Below are positions 47,354-59,976 of a DNA stretch of 64,000 nt, piece after piece (the stretch's first letter is position 1; each line of letters starts with the position of its first letter). A program made the position numbers and the translations under genes. The stretch covers positions 4,715,001 to 4,779,000 of the forward strand of contig NC_071345.1 of assembly GCF_027744825.2 (NCBI RefSeq), written 5' to 3'. This DNA is from Synchiropus splendidus (taxonomy: Eukaryota > Chordata > Actinopteri > Syngnathiformes > Callionymidae). The notes under the pieces were generated by a model that was not told where the DNA came from, did no database searches, and saw only the letters and a program-made list of their open reading frames with translations.

Positions 47354-48139
47354 GCTTTCACACTTCAGACTCGGGCCCAGATGGGCCAGAGTCCATCTGG
47401 GCTTCAGTCGCTAATGTGTTGGAAAATTTCAGCCTGTTTTTGTTTGTCAATTTGAACAAAAGATGTCGACTTTTTCAAGACATTCCATCGTAAAAAGCAT
47501 TAAAAGTTAAGATTCTGAGATGTAGCATTGCGGTATTGTTGATGAAGTTTGTGACCTCAACAGCTTGTTCTTGCACCACAAGTACAGTTCATTTCCTGTA
47601 AGAATAGAAAACACCATTATGAGCAGAGGCACAGCTCGATCTGCAGACAAACACTGGGGTTTGCCGTTTTAAATGAGGTCACTTGCTTCCCATCGGAGAA
47701 TAATGACATTTATTGATGCTTCCAATAAGATCCTTCTTCCTATTGGGTTCTAATGGACACTGTGATTCTGGGTGGTGCTGCTCATATACACCAGAAAGAG
47801 GAGAAGGAGACAGATGGAGAGACAGACAAAGATTGAGAGAGCGAGAAAGTGGGAGAGATCCCAGGAGTTCAGTCATACTAATCCCTTTGGCCAAGAGCTG
47901 TGAGTCAATTATTCTTCATTTGTCTTTTATCTCTCCACCACTGTCTGGGAATTGGGCTCTTCCAAGGCCTGTCAGGCTCTTATTGATGCTGCTTGGCCTG
48001 AAGGGTTCACACAATTCTGGAGACGACAGCAGGGATGCGTGAAGTCCAAGAGGCTAATTGTGTCAGAGATTGGGGTTGGATTCTGAAACGCTACCTTCCA
48101 TTGAGGTGTTGAAAGGACACAAACAGGGCCTTTATTCTC
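47354..48139. other. Unique sequence
   Basis: No gene or repeat recognised. A purine-rich GAGAGA stretch lies at 47798-47855. Confidence 0.4.
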
Positions 48140-48765
48140 TGTCTTCTTCTGCCGTTTATCCGGGGTCGGGTCACGGAGGCAGCATTCGGAGCAAGGAAGC
48201 CCAAACTTCCCGATCCCCACAAACCTCCTCTAGCTCTTCCCGGGGGATCCCGAGGCGTTCCCAGGCCAGACCAGAGACATAATCTTTCCAGCGAGTCCTG
48301 GGTCTTCCCCGGGGTCTCCTCCCGGTAGGACATGCCCGGAACACCTCCCCAGGGATGCGTCCAGGGGGCATCCGGATCAGATGCCCGAGCCACCTCAGCT
48401 GGTTCCTCTGGATGTGGAGGAGCAGCGGCTCCACCCCGAGCTCCTCCCGGATGACCGAACTCCTCACCCTATCTCTAAGGGTGCGCCCAGCCACCCTGCG
48501 GAGGAAACTCATCTCAGCCGCTTGTATCCGCGATCTCATCCTTTCGGTCATGACCCAAAGCTCGTGACCATAGGTGAAAGTGGGAACGTAGATCGATCGG
48601 TAAATCCAGAGCTTCGTCTTGTGACTCAGCTCCCTCTTCACCATGATGGTCAGATACAGCGACCGCATCACTGCTGCCGCTGCACCAACCCATCTATCAG
48701 TCTTACGCTCCCCTTTTCCCTCACTCGAGAACAAGACCCCCGAGATACTTAAACCTCCTCTGAGG
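48140..48765 (-). mobile_element. Rex3/RTE-like LINE fragment, 5'-truncated
   Basis: The minus-strand frame 48171-48734 (187 codons) is intact and reads, in order, SIYVPTFTYGHELWVMTERM, RSRIQAAEMSFLRRVAG, RNQLRWLGHLIRMPPGR, GRRPRGRPRTRWKDYVSGLA and EVWASLLRMLPP. This is the C-terminal part of a fish LINE reverse transcriptase. Upstream, FKYLG is followed by an extra G (five Cs at 48737-48741 on the plus strand) that shifts the frame before LFSSEG. Truncation is just beyond FKYLG. The 3' end (complement of TTATCCGGGGTCGGGTCAC) lacks the usual GATG tail. Confidence 0.9.
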
Positions 48766-50730
48766 AGCTTTATTTGAAAGTGAAAACGACGCTCCTTTAG
48801 TTTCAGATGAAGGCGAAATATCAGTGACTTCTCATTTTATTACTGCATAAGACACTTCATATTACAACTCACTTAAATGTTCTCGACAATTGTGCCGAAG
48901 CAACAACAGTCTGAACAGATATTCTCCACCTGCCTGCGAAACATAGGATGACAGGGGAAGGCACCACCTTCATTCTTGACTGGCTGATTTCATTTGGTCA
49001 TAAAAACGTCACATCACTTTCACAGCAGGATGAAAATTCACACCCTAACCAAGTCCACCACGTCAGGTCCTTCATCCTCTGATGTCATCTGATGTCAAAG
49101 TCATCGCTTCCAGAACGATATGGTTTGAATAAAAATAAGTTTGTTTGCATGTTACCTGCTCTTCTTCCTTAAAAATGCTGACAATCTTCTCTAATATTTT
49201 TTGTGACTCCCTACACTTCCATGCTTGTTTACAGAGTCAGTACCTGTGACATTACAAGATTTTTTTACAGAATAAACACACTATTTTTTTCTTTCTAATT
49301 TTCCTGGTTTACTTTATGAGTTATCACTCATATCTGCTACGTGAAGTTGACGTTCTTGGACTTGAGTATTGTAGAACGCTGTTTACAAGTGGCGAAAATA
49401 TATGTCATTGATCTCCAGTTTTAACTGTCCATGTACTCTCAGCATAGATGGATGTGCCAACATGTCTCTGGAAGACAATATCGTGCGACGCAATGACACG
49501 AGTGCATCTGTTACTAACCGCCGGAGTAAAGAACATGTAAATACACTCTCAAATGATACTATTGTACAAGTTCAGTTGATTTTATTTTTCAGTTTAGACA
49601 TCCTTTGAGCCTCTCAATTTCACTTTTAAAGATCATCTTTAGGCGATGAAGAGCAAAGGAGAAAATATTTGTGTAAACAGGACTCCATGACTTCAGTTTA
49701 CCCTCAATCAAATTCAAGAAATTGAACAGCGGGCGAGTCGGTTAGTACGAAGTAATTGGATTCATGTGTCAGAGTACATGCAGCCAATCAAGAATGCATG
49801 GAAGGAAAACACTCACCACACGTTTTACACAAAGCAGATATGAAACTGTGACCCAAATGCCGATGAAATAATAAGGGATGTAAAATTAAAGGTTCATTTT
49901 CATGAGTTTGACTGCGAGCAGTTTCTTCCTCCTAATTCAAGGTGGTGAGTTTTCAGGCTTTACTCAGACTATATTCATAATAAAACATTAAAAAGGTGCC
50001 AAAAGTTCAGTGCAAATTTCTGAAACGTCAACTAAAACAGGCGCACATGTGAGTTGTATCCACGCAGCTCAACAACTGACACTGGCGTCTGTCTTTCTGA
50101 GGCATTTGTTGTCTTTACAGTTGTTCGTGTCATTCACTGCCTGTTGACATTTTCCAGGTTGTCACTCAACCAGAGGCACCTCTTCTCACTGTGGTCACTG
50201 GTGTTTTGGCTAATGGGGATATCAGAGCTGTCACACCGAGTCATCGTGATGATGGGTTATTAAAATGGAGTGAGATGGGGACTCTGTCAGTTCTCCTCAC
50301 GCCAGTGCCGTCACCACTTGCTTCTGTTCCGTTGCCTCAGTACCACACTGTCAAAACTGGAGCTATCTACTAAGCTACAGCAGCAATGGTTTTCAACATG
50401 CACACTCTTATCGACATTCCGAATGGGTTGCCAGACAAAGAGGGAAAGTGTTTTGGTTACATTAAAGAGCAAGGCTGCAGAGGGGCAAGAAATCATTCTG
50501 AAATAACCTACAAATGTTCGATCAGCAGGAGACTATTGAATCTCTTTCGATAGCCAGGTCAGTAAGCTCCTATTGAGCCGATGTGTTTACTTCCCAGAGT
50601 GGGGTGTCTCGCTCAATAACAAGACATCGAAAGTTAACTAGTAGTTTTGAGTATTTAAATGTAAAATTCACTCACTTATAAGTTGTGAATGGAAACACTG
50701 CCACCATATGGCCATCAAAAATCTACTCTC
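48766..50730. other. Unique sequence
   Basis: No gene or repeat recognised. Overlapping plus frames at 50054-50506 have no motif. Confidence 0.4.
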
Positions 50731-50897
50731 CAGTAATGGGCTGGCGAGACTTCATGAAACAGTGTCGTCATTTTCAGAGCCCGCTGGGCTCACAACAACT
50801 ACGTCAAGGAAACCTCACATCATTTTTAAACTGAAAACCTCTTCTGAGCACAGAAAATGAGGACACTGTTTCATGAAGCCTCAACAGCCAATCGCTA
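50731..50897. mobile_element. 173-bp MITE family, cluster copy a
   Basis: About 167 bp: opens CAGTAATGGGCTGGCGAGAC, carries TTCATGAAACAGTGTCGTCA on the left and GAGGACACTGTTTCATGAAG on the right, and closes near CAATCGCTA. The interior has CCTCACATCATTTTTAAACT. No matching flanking octamer. Confidence 0.8.
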
Positions 50898-50916
50898 CTA
50901 CATGTATTATGGGACG

Positions 50917-51090
50917 TAGTGACTTCTTGATGAGGCTTCATGAAACGGCCCTTATTTTCAGAGATCGGAAAGAGGGATTTAAATGATGTAAATGTTCAAT
51001 GAAATAGTTAAGTCAGAACTTTAAAGCAGATAGTGCTATCAAGTGTGCTCTGAAAATGAGGTTTCATGAAGCCTCATTGGACCTACACTG
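50917..51090. mobile_element. 173-bp MITE family, cluster copy b
   Basis: 174 bp from TAGTGACTTCTTGATGAGG to CCTACACTG, with the family's CTTCATGAAAC and TTTCATGAAGCCTC arms. It lies only 19 bp from copy a. The central sequence differs from the other copies. Confidence 0.75.
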
Positions 51091-51110
51091 GAGGGAGATG
51101 GATGTGTTGG

Positions 51111-51150
51111 TAGTGATGGGTCAATGAGGTATCATGAAACAATATTCCAC
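51111..51150. mobile_element. 173-bp MITE family, cluster copy c, end only
   Basis: TAGTGATGGGTCAATGAGGT and ATCATGAAACA match the family's end. The rest is absent. Confidence 0.6.
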
Positions 51151-51989
51151 TACATGCTGAAGATCACAGTCCTAGTTCCCAGTCGTACTTATACAGCTAC
51201 TTCACTTGACTAGAAATAAGGTCAGCGAATGGTTCAAACGTGATACGTTGTTTTGAGAGCTCATAAATGTAGTCTGCCGTATATTCTTTGGCCTTCCTGT
51301 ATATCCAAGATTCGCTGGAGCTAGAACAGTGCAATGCAACCAGCGACTTCAATTACAGTCCCTCGTGTAAGAATCTGAGTGGAAACAATGAACTGGCTGC
51401 TCTCCAGAATGTTTACATTTCGAACATATATTCCATCGATACATTTTTTTTTCTCTCTCTCCAGCAATGCCAAAAGCAATTTGACGACAGTGATACAACC
51501 TGATAGTTAAAAGGGAATAAAATGTTGACAGATAGTCAGCAGATTGTCAGAGGAAGAGGAACCCTGCCAAGAAAGCCGTCTTTGATGCGTCACCAGCACC
51601 ACCACCTGAGTCGAAGACGCCCTTCTTTTATCTCCAGTGGAGCAGAAAATAGAGAGATGAAAAGGAATTTTAAATTGTAATGTTGATGACAAATCTTTTT
51701 TTTTTTCGTCCACAAATCACCCAGTGTCTTCAAAACAATGTGCTTGTCAACTTACAGACGGAGCTGATTGATGCTTTCATGTTTCAATCCTTTTTTACAA
51801 ATGGAGTTCCAGTTCGAACTATGTGGAGGTGAAAAAGGTTGGTTTATAACATGCTTTATTTTTGAGTTTCACAGAGCTTCTGTCACTCTCGTGATGGATG
51901 AGTTGTGATGTAACAATGTTGTGACAACTTAACATTTCCCATCTGGCGTTGCCACAGACACTCGGCAATCCACCCTCAACCTATACACG
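51151..51989. other. Unique sequence
   Basis: No recognised feature. Confidence 0.4.
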
Positions 51990-52568
51990 GGAAATTATGG
52001 ACTATAAAGATCACTGGAATATTAGCCACGCCCACTGAATTTAAGAAGGAAAATAGATCTTGTTCATATAAACAATAAGTCGCGGGTGCACTGGTGCTGT
52101 CTGCGCCATAGAAAGGTCATTGTTGCACCCTAGTCATCACTTCTAAACCAGTTTTGTAAACTGGCTCCAGCGTGGAGACTGACTCATGAAACAAACTGGG
52201 CAGTGTTCTGAACTTGAATCATGAACTCCTGACATTTTTTACTGACATTAAAGCCCTCAAAATGTATTGTTTTGTGTCTGAAGTTCAGACACCACAGCGG
52301 GTCTCAGCTGCTGCTTCTCGTCTCCGGTCCTCCAGGAGATCAGCTCAGTGGGCGGAGCTGTGGACATGCGGGCGCAAACAGCGCATTTGGAGCGCTTTAA
52401 GATCAATAAAACGCCTGTAATTTCATCAGTTAGATGTCACGATGCTCAATATTTTGGCAGCATGACACTCTATAGCCGGTGATCCATATATTAGTTGCGT
52501 CATTGCATAAGCTGCAGGGTTCAGACCGCAAGAAAAAGTAACGGCTTATGGTGCGGAAATTACGGTAC
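51990..52568 (-). repeat. TIR repeat 'TACCGTAATTTCC', copy 2
   Basis: The right edge reads GGTGCGGAAATTACGGTA, complementary to the left end of copy 1. The left edge GGGAAATTATGGACTATAAA and the blocks TTAGCCACGCCCACTGAATT and GAAGGAAAATAGATCTTGTT match copy 1's right side in reverse. So it is the same element, about 580 bp, in opposite orientation. No transposase. The frame starting at 52495 runs from it into unique sequence and is not a gene. Confidence 0.75.
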
Positions 52569-54017
52569 ATTGTTTTCGGTCTGCTTTGTAGAGTCTCTTG
52601 GTTGGTTGGTGCTGAGCGGAGCGTCCTGTATAACTATTTCAGGGCGTAAGCTTGATCCATTCGTGGCTCGGAAAGCAAGAACCAATGTCCTGAAGTGGAT
52701 TTGCGGGAGCGTGGAACGGTGTCACGTGGGAGAACGTGGGCAAACTGAAGACCAGATGGGTGCTGTGTTCCGAATAAGCGCCGCAGGTCAAGTGGCACTA
52801 GTGGGAAGAGCCTCCTCTTGTACGCACCATGAAGACTCATGCATCTGTGTCTTTGTAAACACAATAACAGTGTGACTATATTGCAGATTGATTCCAGGCG
52901 ACCTTTAAGTTCACATGGATTCAAGACTGTATTGAATGTTTTCCCATTCAATGAGTAAGTAAATAGGTTGCTATCTACTCTTTTTATTAAATAATTCCCT
53001 CTCCTTTTTCTATAATACCCATTTGTTTAGTAGTTGCAGTTATTCGTCTTCATTAAATCGGACTCACAATTTCTTCGTCACTGAGTTACGATTATTACAC
53101 GCAAATCAATACTGTAATGGAGATGGCTGTGACTGGTAGCTTGATGAAATGTGTCTAAAAAAGATCTACATTCCGATATCTCTACAGTGCATTTATGTTG
53201 GAGTAACATCTCTCTGCTCCAGAGAAATGTGTTTATCTGTTGCAGTCGAATCAACTGTATTTCAACTGGGTTGGAAGTTTTTGTCCAGACCTTAATAGTT
53301 AGCAGCAGCTGACCTGTGGGTTCACAGATCCGGTGGCAGCAGGATTCAGCACGAATTAAAGCCTGTCTATCTGTGACAGTGGGGTTAAGTGTGATAAAGT
53401 ACGTGTTTACCACCGACTGTCCTCAACAGAAACCCAGACAGGAGCCAAACTTGTGCACTTCTGACTGATTTACAGCCAGATACGAGTCAGAACCCCTGCA
53501 GGTCCTTGTACAATGAAGATTTCTGGCTATAGCCTGATACTCGCAAGATAACAATAAATAAATACTCACCTCGCTGGCCGTCCTGACAGCACACTATTAT
53601 AACCAAACCGCTGAATTGGAGCGGCACTTTAACAGCGCAGCTGTTTTAGCCCTCAGAAACATCACGCACTGTGCCGGATTTTACTTCTAATTTAATACCC
53701 ATTCTGAAGACTGTAAAGCTTTCAAGGTTTCCATCAGCTGGGGTTTGCCAAAGTAAATGAATGCTTGCTAAACAGAGTTGTAATTTTAGCCGACGTAAGC
53801 AAATTGAGAAATACAGCCATGCTTTTGTCTGTTTATGTCATTTGGCTTCAACAAACATGGGTTTAAATCTTCTTGGACTCAAAGCATAATTGTTGGTATT
53901 GAATGGGATTTTCAGTCAGTACCAGAGGAAACCAAGGATTACAACAGCTGGACAACATGTTTCCCCTTTTCTCTTGTGTGAACACGACAAAACTTTATTT
54001 TTTGTTTTTTTTAATTC
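52569..54017. other. Unique sequence
   Basis: No gene recognised. The frames 52634-52951 and 53078-53413 (minus) are without motif. Confidence 0.4.
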
Positions 54018-54250
<233 letters not shown>

Positions 54251-55290
54251 TAATTATTTTATTTTTATTATTATTTATTTTATTTTATTTTATTTTTTTA
54301 ACTACTTTATCGCTCATTCGACTACATGTCTCGTACTTTATCTACCCAACTTTTTTTCCATATCAAACAATAATTTTCCAGTTTTGAATTAAGTAAATAA
54401 ATCCATTTATTTATCCACCTTTCACATTTCAGTATTTAATTTCAAAAGTCCAGGTGAATTTGAAAAAAAAAACAAAAAAGTGCACTTAAAATCGGTGTAC
54501 AATCCGAAGAAACCTCTGTTGTTCGTCGTACCTTCAATAAAGACGCTGCACGTTTATCAATGTCAGGGCTGTAAATTTGTAAAATCTCGGCACCACATTG
54601 AGATTCTTCAACGCGCACGTCTGGTTGACATCTTTGTCTGCACCATCAAAGTGTCTTGTCCAGAACTTCTCAAGGACAGGTTGATATTTTTATGACCCAG
54701 TGGGAAATTTCCATTCAATCCTCTCACCATAAATTAAAAAATAAAACAGCCTCTTCTGGAGCATCATTAAGAAGCAACAATTCCTAGTAAATCTTCTCAA
54801 ATTTTCCTCCTCTCCGCTTCGACTCATGGTCCCAAAGATGCGATGAAAACAGACCTAGCTATCTGTTTTGAATTGCGCCTGAGAGGATCAATAGTAGAGT
54901 GTGCCTCCTGTTCTTAAAGACTGCTGCCGTGATGTATGTGTCAGGGGAAGCTGCCAGCCTTCTGCAGGGTAATGATTCTCTTCCGTGGCAGGCGCTGCGG
55001 AAAACCAAACCGCTGCAAAATCAGCTTTTACCCACAAGGTCAGGCGTTTAAGATCCTCTCTGTTCCAGCTTGATAAATGCTGCCGTCATGCCTCGCTCCG
55101 TCCGCCTTAATTATGATTCAATATCCGTTTAAGCACTGTGTTGGCCGCTGGGTGATTAGAAGTGCTGGTGTGAGAGGTGAGGCGGGGTGGATGTTGGCTG
55201 ACCGTACATGTGGTCAAGGAGACAAAGATCTTGACCTGGAGAGTCAGCGTGAACAAGAGCGCTGTCTAATTTGTGTCGCTCACGCCACAG
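54251..55290. other. Spacer with a candidate regulatory block
   Basis: AT-rich to about 54480, then unique. The part 54820-55160 is GC-balanced and repeat-poor, with CTTAATTATGATTCAATATC at about 55107. The conserved non-coding assignment is inference. Confidence 0.3.
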
Positions 55291-55452
55291 TGGGGCTTTA
55301 AGTGACGCCAGCAACAACCAAATATGCAGTGAATCGACACGTAAAAGTGTGGAAACAATGTCAAAATTATTAAACTGAAGCTGATGTCATTCATGTCTCT
55401 TCAAAGTTGCCAAAGGTCATGAATACGACAAACCGGCCTATTTTTAAAACTA

Positions 55453-55487
<35 letters not shown>

Positions 55488-55710
55488 GTTGTTATTGTTG
55501 TTATTATTATTATTATTATTATAGTATTTTTTGGACAACTTTGGTATCTTAAAATAATGGGATTGATATCATGATAAATAAATGAAACAAGCAAATACTA
55601 AATAAACAAAATTAAATAATGTATTTATGACATATTTATACTAGAAATTATTATTTAAGTAATATTTTTGTACATTAAATGAAATTACTTAAAGTGTGCA
55701 TGCAGGCACA
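55291..55710. repeat. Tandem unit 1 with internal (ATT)n
   Basis: Begins TGGGGCTTTAAGTGACGCCA. It contains AAGTTGCCAAAGGTCATGAA, an (ATT)n tract at 55451-55523, GGGATTGATATCATGATAAA and ends AAAGTGTGCATGCAGGCACA. Unit length about 420 bp. Confidence 0.9.
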
Positions 55711-55930
55711 GAGGGGCTTAAAGTGACACCAGCAATAAACAAATGTAAATTGTTTGCAGTGAAAAAAAAAGTGTGGAAACATTATCAAAATTATGATTCA
55801 GGATCTTAAACATAAGCTGATATCCTGTCTACTCAAAGTTGCCAAAGGTAATAAATACAACAAACCTTTGTTTGTTTGTTTTTTTTTTTTATTCATAAAA
55901 AAAATTAGCCAAAGGGCCTATTTCTAAAGA

Positions 55931-55979
<49 letters not shown>

Positions 55980-56200
55980 GTTATCGTTGCTGTTGTTGTA
56001 TTATAGTTGGGTTTTTTTTTGGCAACTTTGGTTCCTTAAAATAGTGGGATTGATATCATGATAAATAAATGACTAAACAAAATTCTATATTTATTTTTAA
56101 TAATATAATGTATTTATGATACATGTATGCTAGAAATTATTATTTATATAATATTTTTGATAATTAAATTAAATTACTTAAAGTGTGCATGCAGGCAGAG
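55711..56200. repeat. Tandem unit 2 with internal (ATT)n
   Basis: Begins GAGGGGCTTAAAGTGACACC and repeats the blocks of unit 1 in order, with its own (ATT)n at 55930-55979 and an extra T-rich insertion near 55870-55910. Length about 490 bp. Confidence 0.9.
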
Positions 56201-56325
56201 AGGGGCTTAAAGTGACACCAGCAACAAAAAAAAAAGTGTGGAAACAATATCAAAATTATGATTCAGGATCTTAAACAGAAGCTGATGTCATGTCTCTTCA
56301 AAGTTGCCAAAGGTCATGAATACTA
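56201..56325. repeat. Tandem unit 3, partial
   Basis: AGGGGCTTAAAGTGACACCA through GTTGCCAAAGGTCATGAATA, then the array stops before the microsatellite position. Confidence 0.85.
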
Positions 56326-59300
56326 GAGAGAAGAGTATAATCCTAAAGTTTCTTTGTTAGTTGGATGGCTTTTCAAAATTATTATACCTAGATCTGGGTC
56401 TTGGGTGTTTTGGTTTAGACTCAATTCGCAAAAATGACAATTGATTCCAATATAAAAGTTGAACCTTAACAATGAGCCCTGTTCAGGCAAGTCACATCAC
56501 AGCTGAGAGCTGCTGTTATGCCTTTGATACTCAACCCACTACATCACAAACGAAAGAAAAACAAGCCAAAACTATAGTCCTCTACCATGCAACATGAAAG
56601 TCACGGGTGTGAAACCTCGAGTATTGGGTCCAATTTTCAAACTAGGCTGGACTAAAGGCCCATTCTGCTCAACGTTACGTAGAAATCTGGATATGGACGG
56701 ACACTTCTGTCCATCCATTTCGTCCATATTTCTCCATAAAGCTTATGGATATGGAACAAACAGAGCAGTACCACCCAAAAATGTGAAGGGCAGAGTTGCT
56801 GTTACTACCCGATATGTAGCGCTAAAGAGACAAGAAGAAGACATAACAATGGTGGGAATCCTCTGTCCTCCAGTCGCGATATATTTAACATATATATTTT
56901 AATATGGATATACAGTATATTTAATGGCCTCACCGACCACCGCCTCCTACAGCGCTGCTTCCGTTTCGTCTTCAGTGCAAGAGGTACATGATCAATACTT
57001 CTTCCACAGTCGCCATGGTGGTTTTGGAGTTTGTTGCTGTCATAAACTTTTGACTCTGGGCTGCTCCCCCTGGTGGAACAGCAATACCAATGCATGGAAG
57101 CATGTGATCGGTGACAGTAATATCGCAGCTTGTGAACCGGCACTTGAAATGTGGTAAGCTGGGTTTAACCCCTTGTGGGGCAAAAAAATAACTGTAAAAA
57201 ATCCTGCACATTAGCAGGACTACGCTTTCAGAATACACGTGCAACTTATCTGACTGACGAACTAGAAATGGAACCGGGTATATGTCAGCGAGAAGACAAC
57301 TCACTTTTTAGTGTTAGTTAGGCTCCTCTCCAGCTTCTGACCTCCAGTAATCTTTTGGCAAGCCTCTGTGATATATTCCTCATTTTGAAAAGGCCGACAG
57401 ATACATTAAAATTACACTGAAAGATATTTCCTGACAATAGCGGCCTTATCAGGACTCAACGCCTCAGAGGCTCCTTTGTGCCAGTGGCGAAAAGACGGCA
57501 ACCTTCACTGGCGTAAAGTTCACTGCCGAAACACAGTGTTTCAAACGTAATTCTTTAACATTTACATCTTTGTGCTTTCTTTTCAAAGCATTATTTCATC
57601 GCAGTTTATAGTGATCTGAAACAATGGCATATTGTATAAATACCACACTTGTGTTTTCTGTGACTATGCGTCCAACCTTACTCCAAATGAATGTGTATGT
57701 CGCTTGACGCTTTCATTGTTGCTCTTCTTATAGTTTTGAAGTTGTTTCTATAGTGAGAAATGGCTCTAAGGCAAGCAAGTGGCTCTCACTTGCTCCCGTC
57801 TTGTCGATGCCACGGTGGAACTTGCGGCACCAATTTAAGCACAAGCACTCGATACCTAAGACTCCTGAGTCCTGCTCTAGAGTACAATCCCATTGGATGT
57901 CAGAGTCATTTCCCAGCGTAACCAAAAGAGGCACATCTACCGAGAAGTCAGACAGGTCTTTTTCAAGGAAAATGCAAGCTGGATTTAATAGGATGCCACA
58001 GAATCACACAAGGTACATGAAGCGTTTGTCTCTGGGCAAGTCAATGACGGTTTAACTGCAGACCAGGGGCACTGAGGGTCTCATCAGTATTTCTCCAACA
58101 CAGGCTGTGAAATAAACTTTTTGTTCAGTGTGAAAGTAATTGTTTTGTTTTCTTTCCAGAAAGTTTCTTCGATTGGGTCGTACAAAACCCCGGCCACTGG
58201 GAGTGCTGGACTTCTGTAGCGCTGACATCTTGGCCTCAGTCTTGGCAAGAGTGCTGGTGAAGAGCCTCTGTACAGACCCTCTCAGGAGTTGAAGGGTCAG
58301 ATGGCTGTGTGTGTTTGAGATTGCATCAAGTTTGGCAACTTCTTGGGCTTAAGATCTGCGTCTGTTTGTCAGAGGCAGGGGGTGGAGGGATTAGCCCTGT
58401 AGCCACAACACCTGCTCACCTTTCAGAGCAGACGGCGCATGCCCAGATTTCCAGCTCCCGAATTTCGCTCTCAAGTCATGTTGGTTGTTGTCTGCGATGC
58501 CGAGGAATGCGTTCACCATCAGGAGCAGTCAGGGTTAAGAGACTGGCACAGGGACTCACAAGCCAGAATCTTCTTGGTAATGCCGATGGCCAAGCCTGGC
58601 GGTATTGCCTCGGGGAGCTCCTTAGCCCCGACTCCTGCTTCTGAGGTGGCGCCAGAGAGGTTGTAAGAGCTGAAGCAGTAATGTTCATGTTAATTTAGAT
58701 GCATAAGGATTTACATTTGAAGACCATTGTGGTGCTTTGGGGGATTACAGCGCGTGTGCAAGGAGTTTGAAGATGAGGAGATCACACAGGTTTCTGACAG
58801 TCAAAGTTTGAGACCGTCAGGGTTTGCAATTCAAAATAAACAAGTGTGTTGCTTCAAGTTCAAAGGAAGAGGCTACAGTGTTTTGTTAGTATGACACAGC
58901 TACAACACTGCAACAAGGTTAGAAAACTATTGGAATGTGCCACTACTGATGGCAAATGGCAATTCAGTGTTATCAACCAAGCTCCATTGCTTTTTGGACC
59001 GTGGGAGGAAACCAGAGCGCCTAGAAAACAGTAACAAAAGTATCATGAGAACATCTAAATATACAAAAATCTATTTAATACTGAGAAATAATTGATAGGG
59101 CTTGACATATTTCGGATATAGTCACAATCGTGAAACGTCTCACTTGCAGTAAAAGTCGGGAACAACAGCTCAAAAAACGTAAGGCATACTTCAGATAAAC
59201 ATCTCCCTGTGATGGGCATTTATTATTATCATTCTTATTTTTTTAGAAAGAAATCTCTTGCATTAAATATTGAAATAAACGCATTCATAATAGGTTTTCA

Positions 59301-59629
59301 ATCTCTGAATAGATTCCAGTTCATTTCGCCGAGATTTAGAGGCTTCCACTGCAGAAGCCGGGAGACGGTAACATTCCCAGACTGCAGTATCCCTGGAACT
59401 CCAGTGGGAATTTCCTGATTTACATCCAAACCACTTTAACGGTAGCGCTGGCCAGTGGATACAATTCCAGCAACTATGAGAATCCTTTGGTCAGAGAATG
59501 AATAAAATATCTCCACCAAAAAATGTGGAAACTGTGGAAGCTTATTAAAATTCAGGAGGAACGATTTTAGGATAAAGCGGCCTCTGTTTATGGTGGAAAT
59601 ACCGAAATACTGAAGTTCTTAGTCTAAGT
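56326..59629. other. Unique sequence, some unrecognised GC-rich parts
   Basis: At 56630-56760 GGATATGGACGGACACTTCT and the near-palindrome CCATAAAGCTTATGG resemble the end of an unidentified element. At 58160 TTTTCTTTCCAG followed by a GC-rich stretch to 58690 looks like a splice acceptor by chance. A minus-strand frame there includes GAKELPEAIPPGLAIGITKK before a stop, but I do not recognise it. No gene called. Confidence 0.3.
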
Positions 59630-59968
59630 CAGTCCTGTCAAATACTGGGGGCACATGGGACCTCGGAACATACTTTTTTACTTACTAATGTTGCACATGC
59701 ACTCATGGTTTTTTTTTTTGTTTGTTTGTTTTTCCAGGTAAAATGATGCACTTCTGTTGCAGACAAAAACAATGTTAATGGAGGTATTCTTTATTATAAG
59801 TTGCACTATATTACTTTATTTTCTTCAATGTTAAGAAGGACACAGAGGTATATTATAATAATTTTACAGACAAATGATACTACTTACAGAGGCGGCGGAG
59901 AGTTTGGAAGCGCAAAATATTTACTTCTTCCTGGAGAGGGCGCAACAGAAAAGAACTGAGAAGCACTG
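59630..59968 (-). mobile_element. hAT-type element, 339 bp
   Basis: Opens CAGTCCTGTCAAATACTGGG. Its far end in complement reads CAGTGCTTCTCAGTTCTTTT, then CTGTTGCGCCCTCTCC, a terminal signature common in fish hAT elements. The flanks GTCTAAGT (59622-59629) and GTTTAAGT (59969-59976) match at 7 of 8 bases. Non-coding interior. Confidence 0.78.
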
Positions 59969-59976
59969 GTTTAAGT

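Noticed and set aside
52495..52875. 126-codon plus-strand frame
   Set aside because: It begins inside the TIR repeat ending at 52568 and continues into unrelated unique sequence, so it is not one evolutionary unit.
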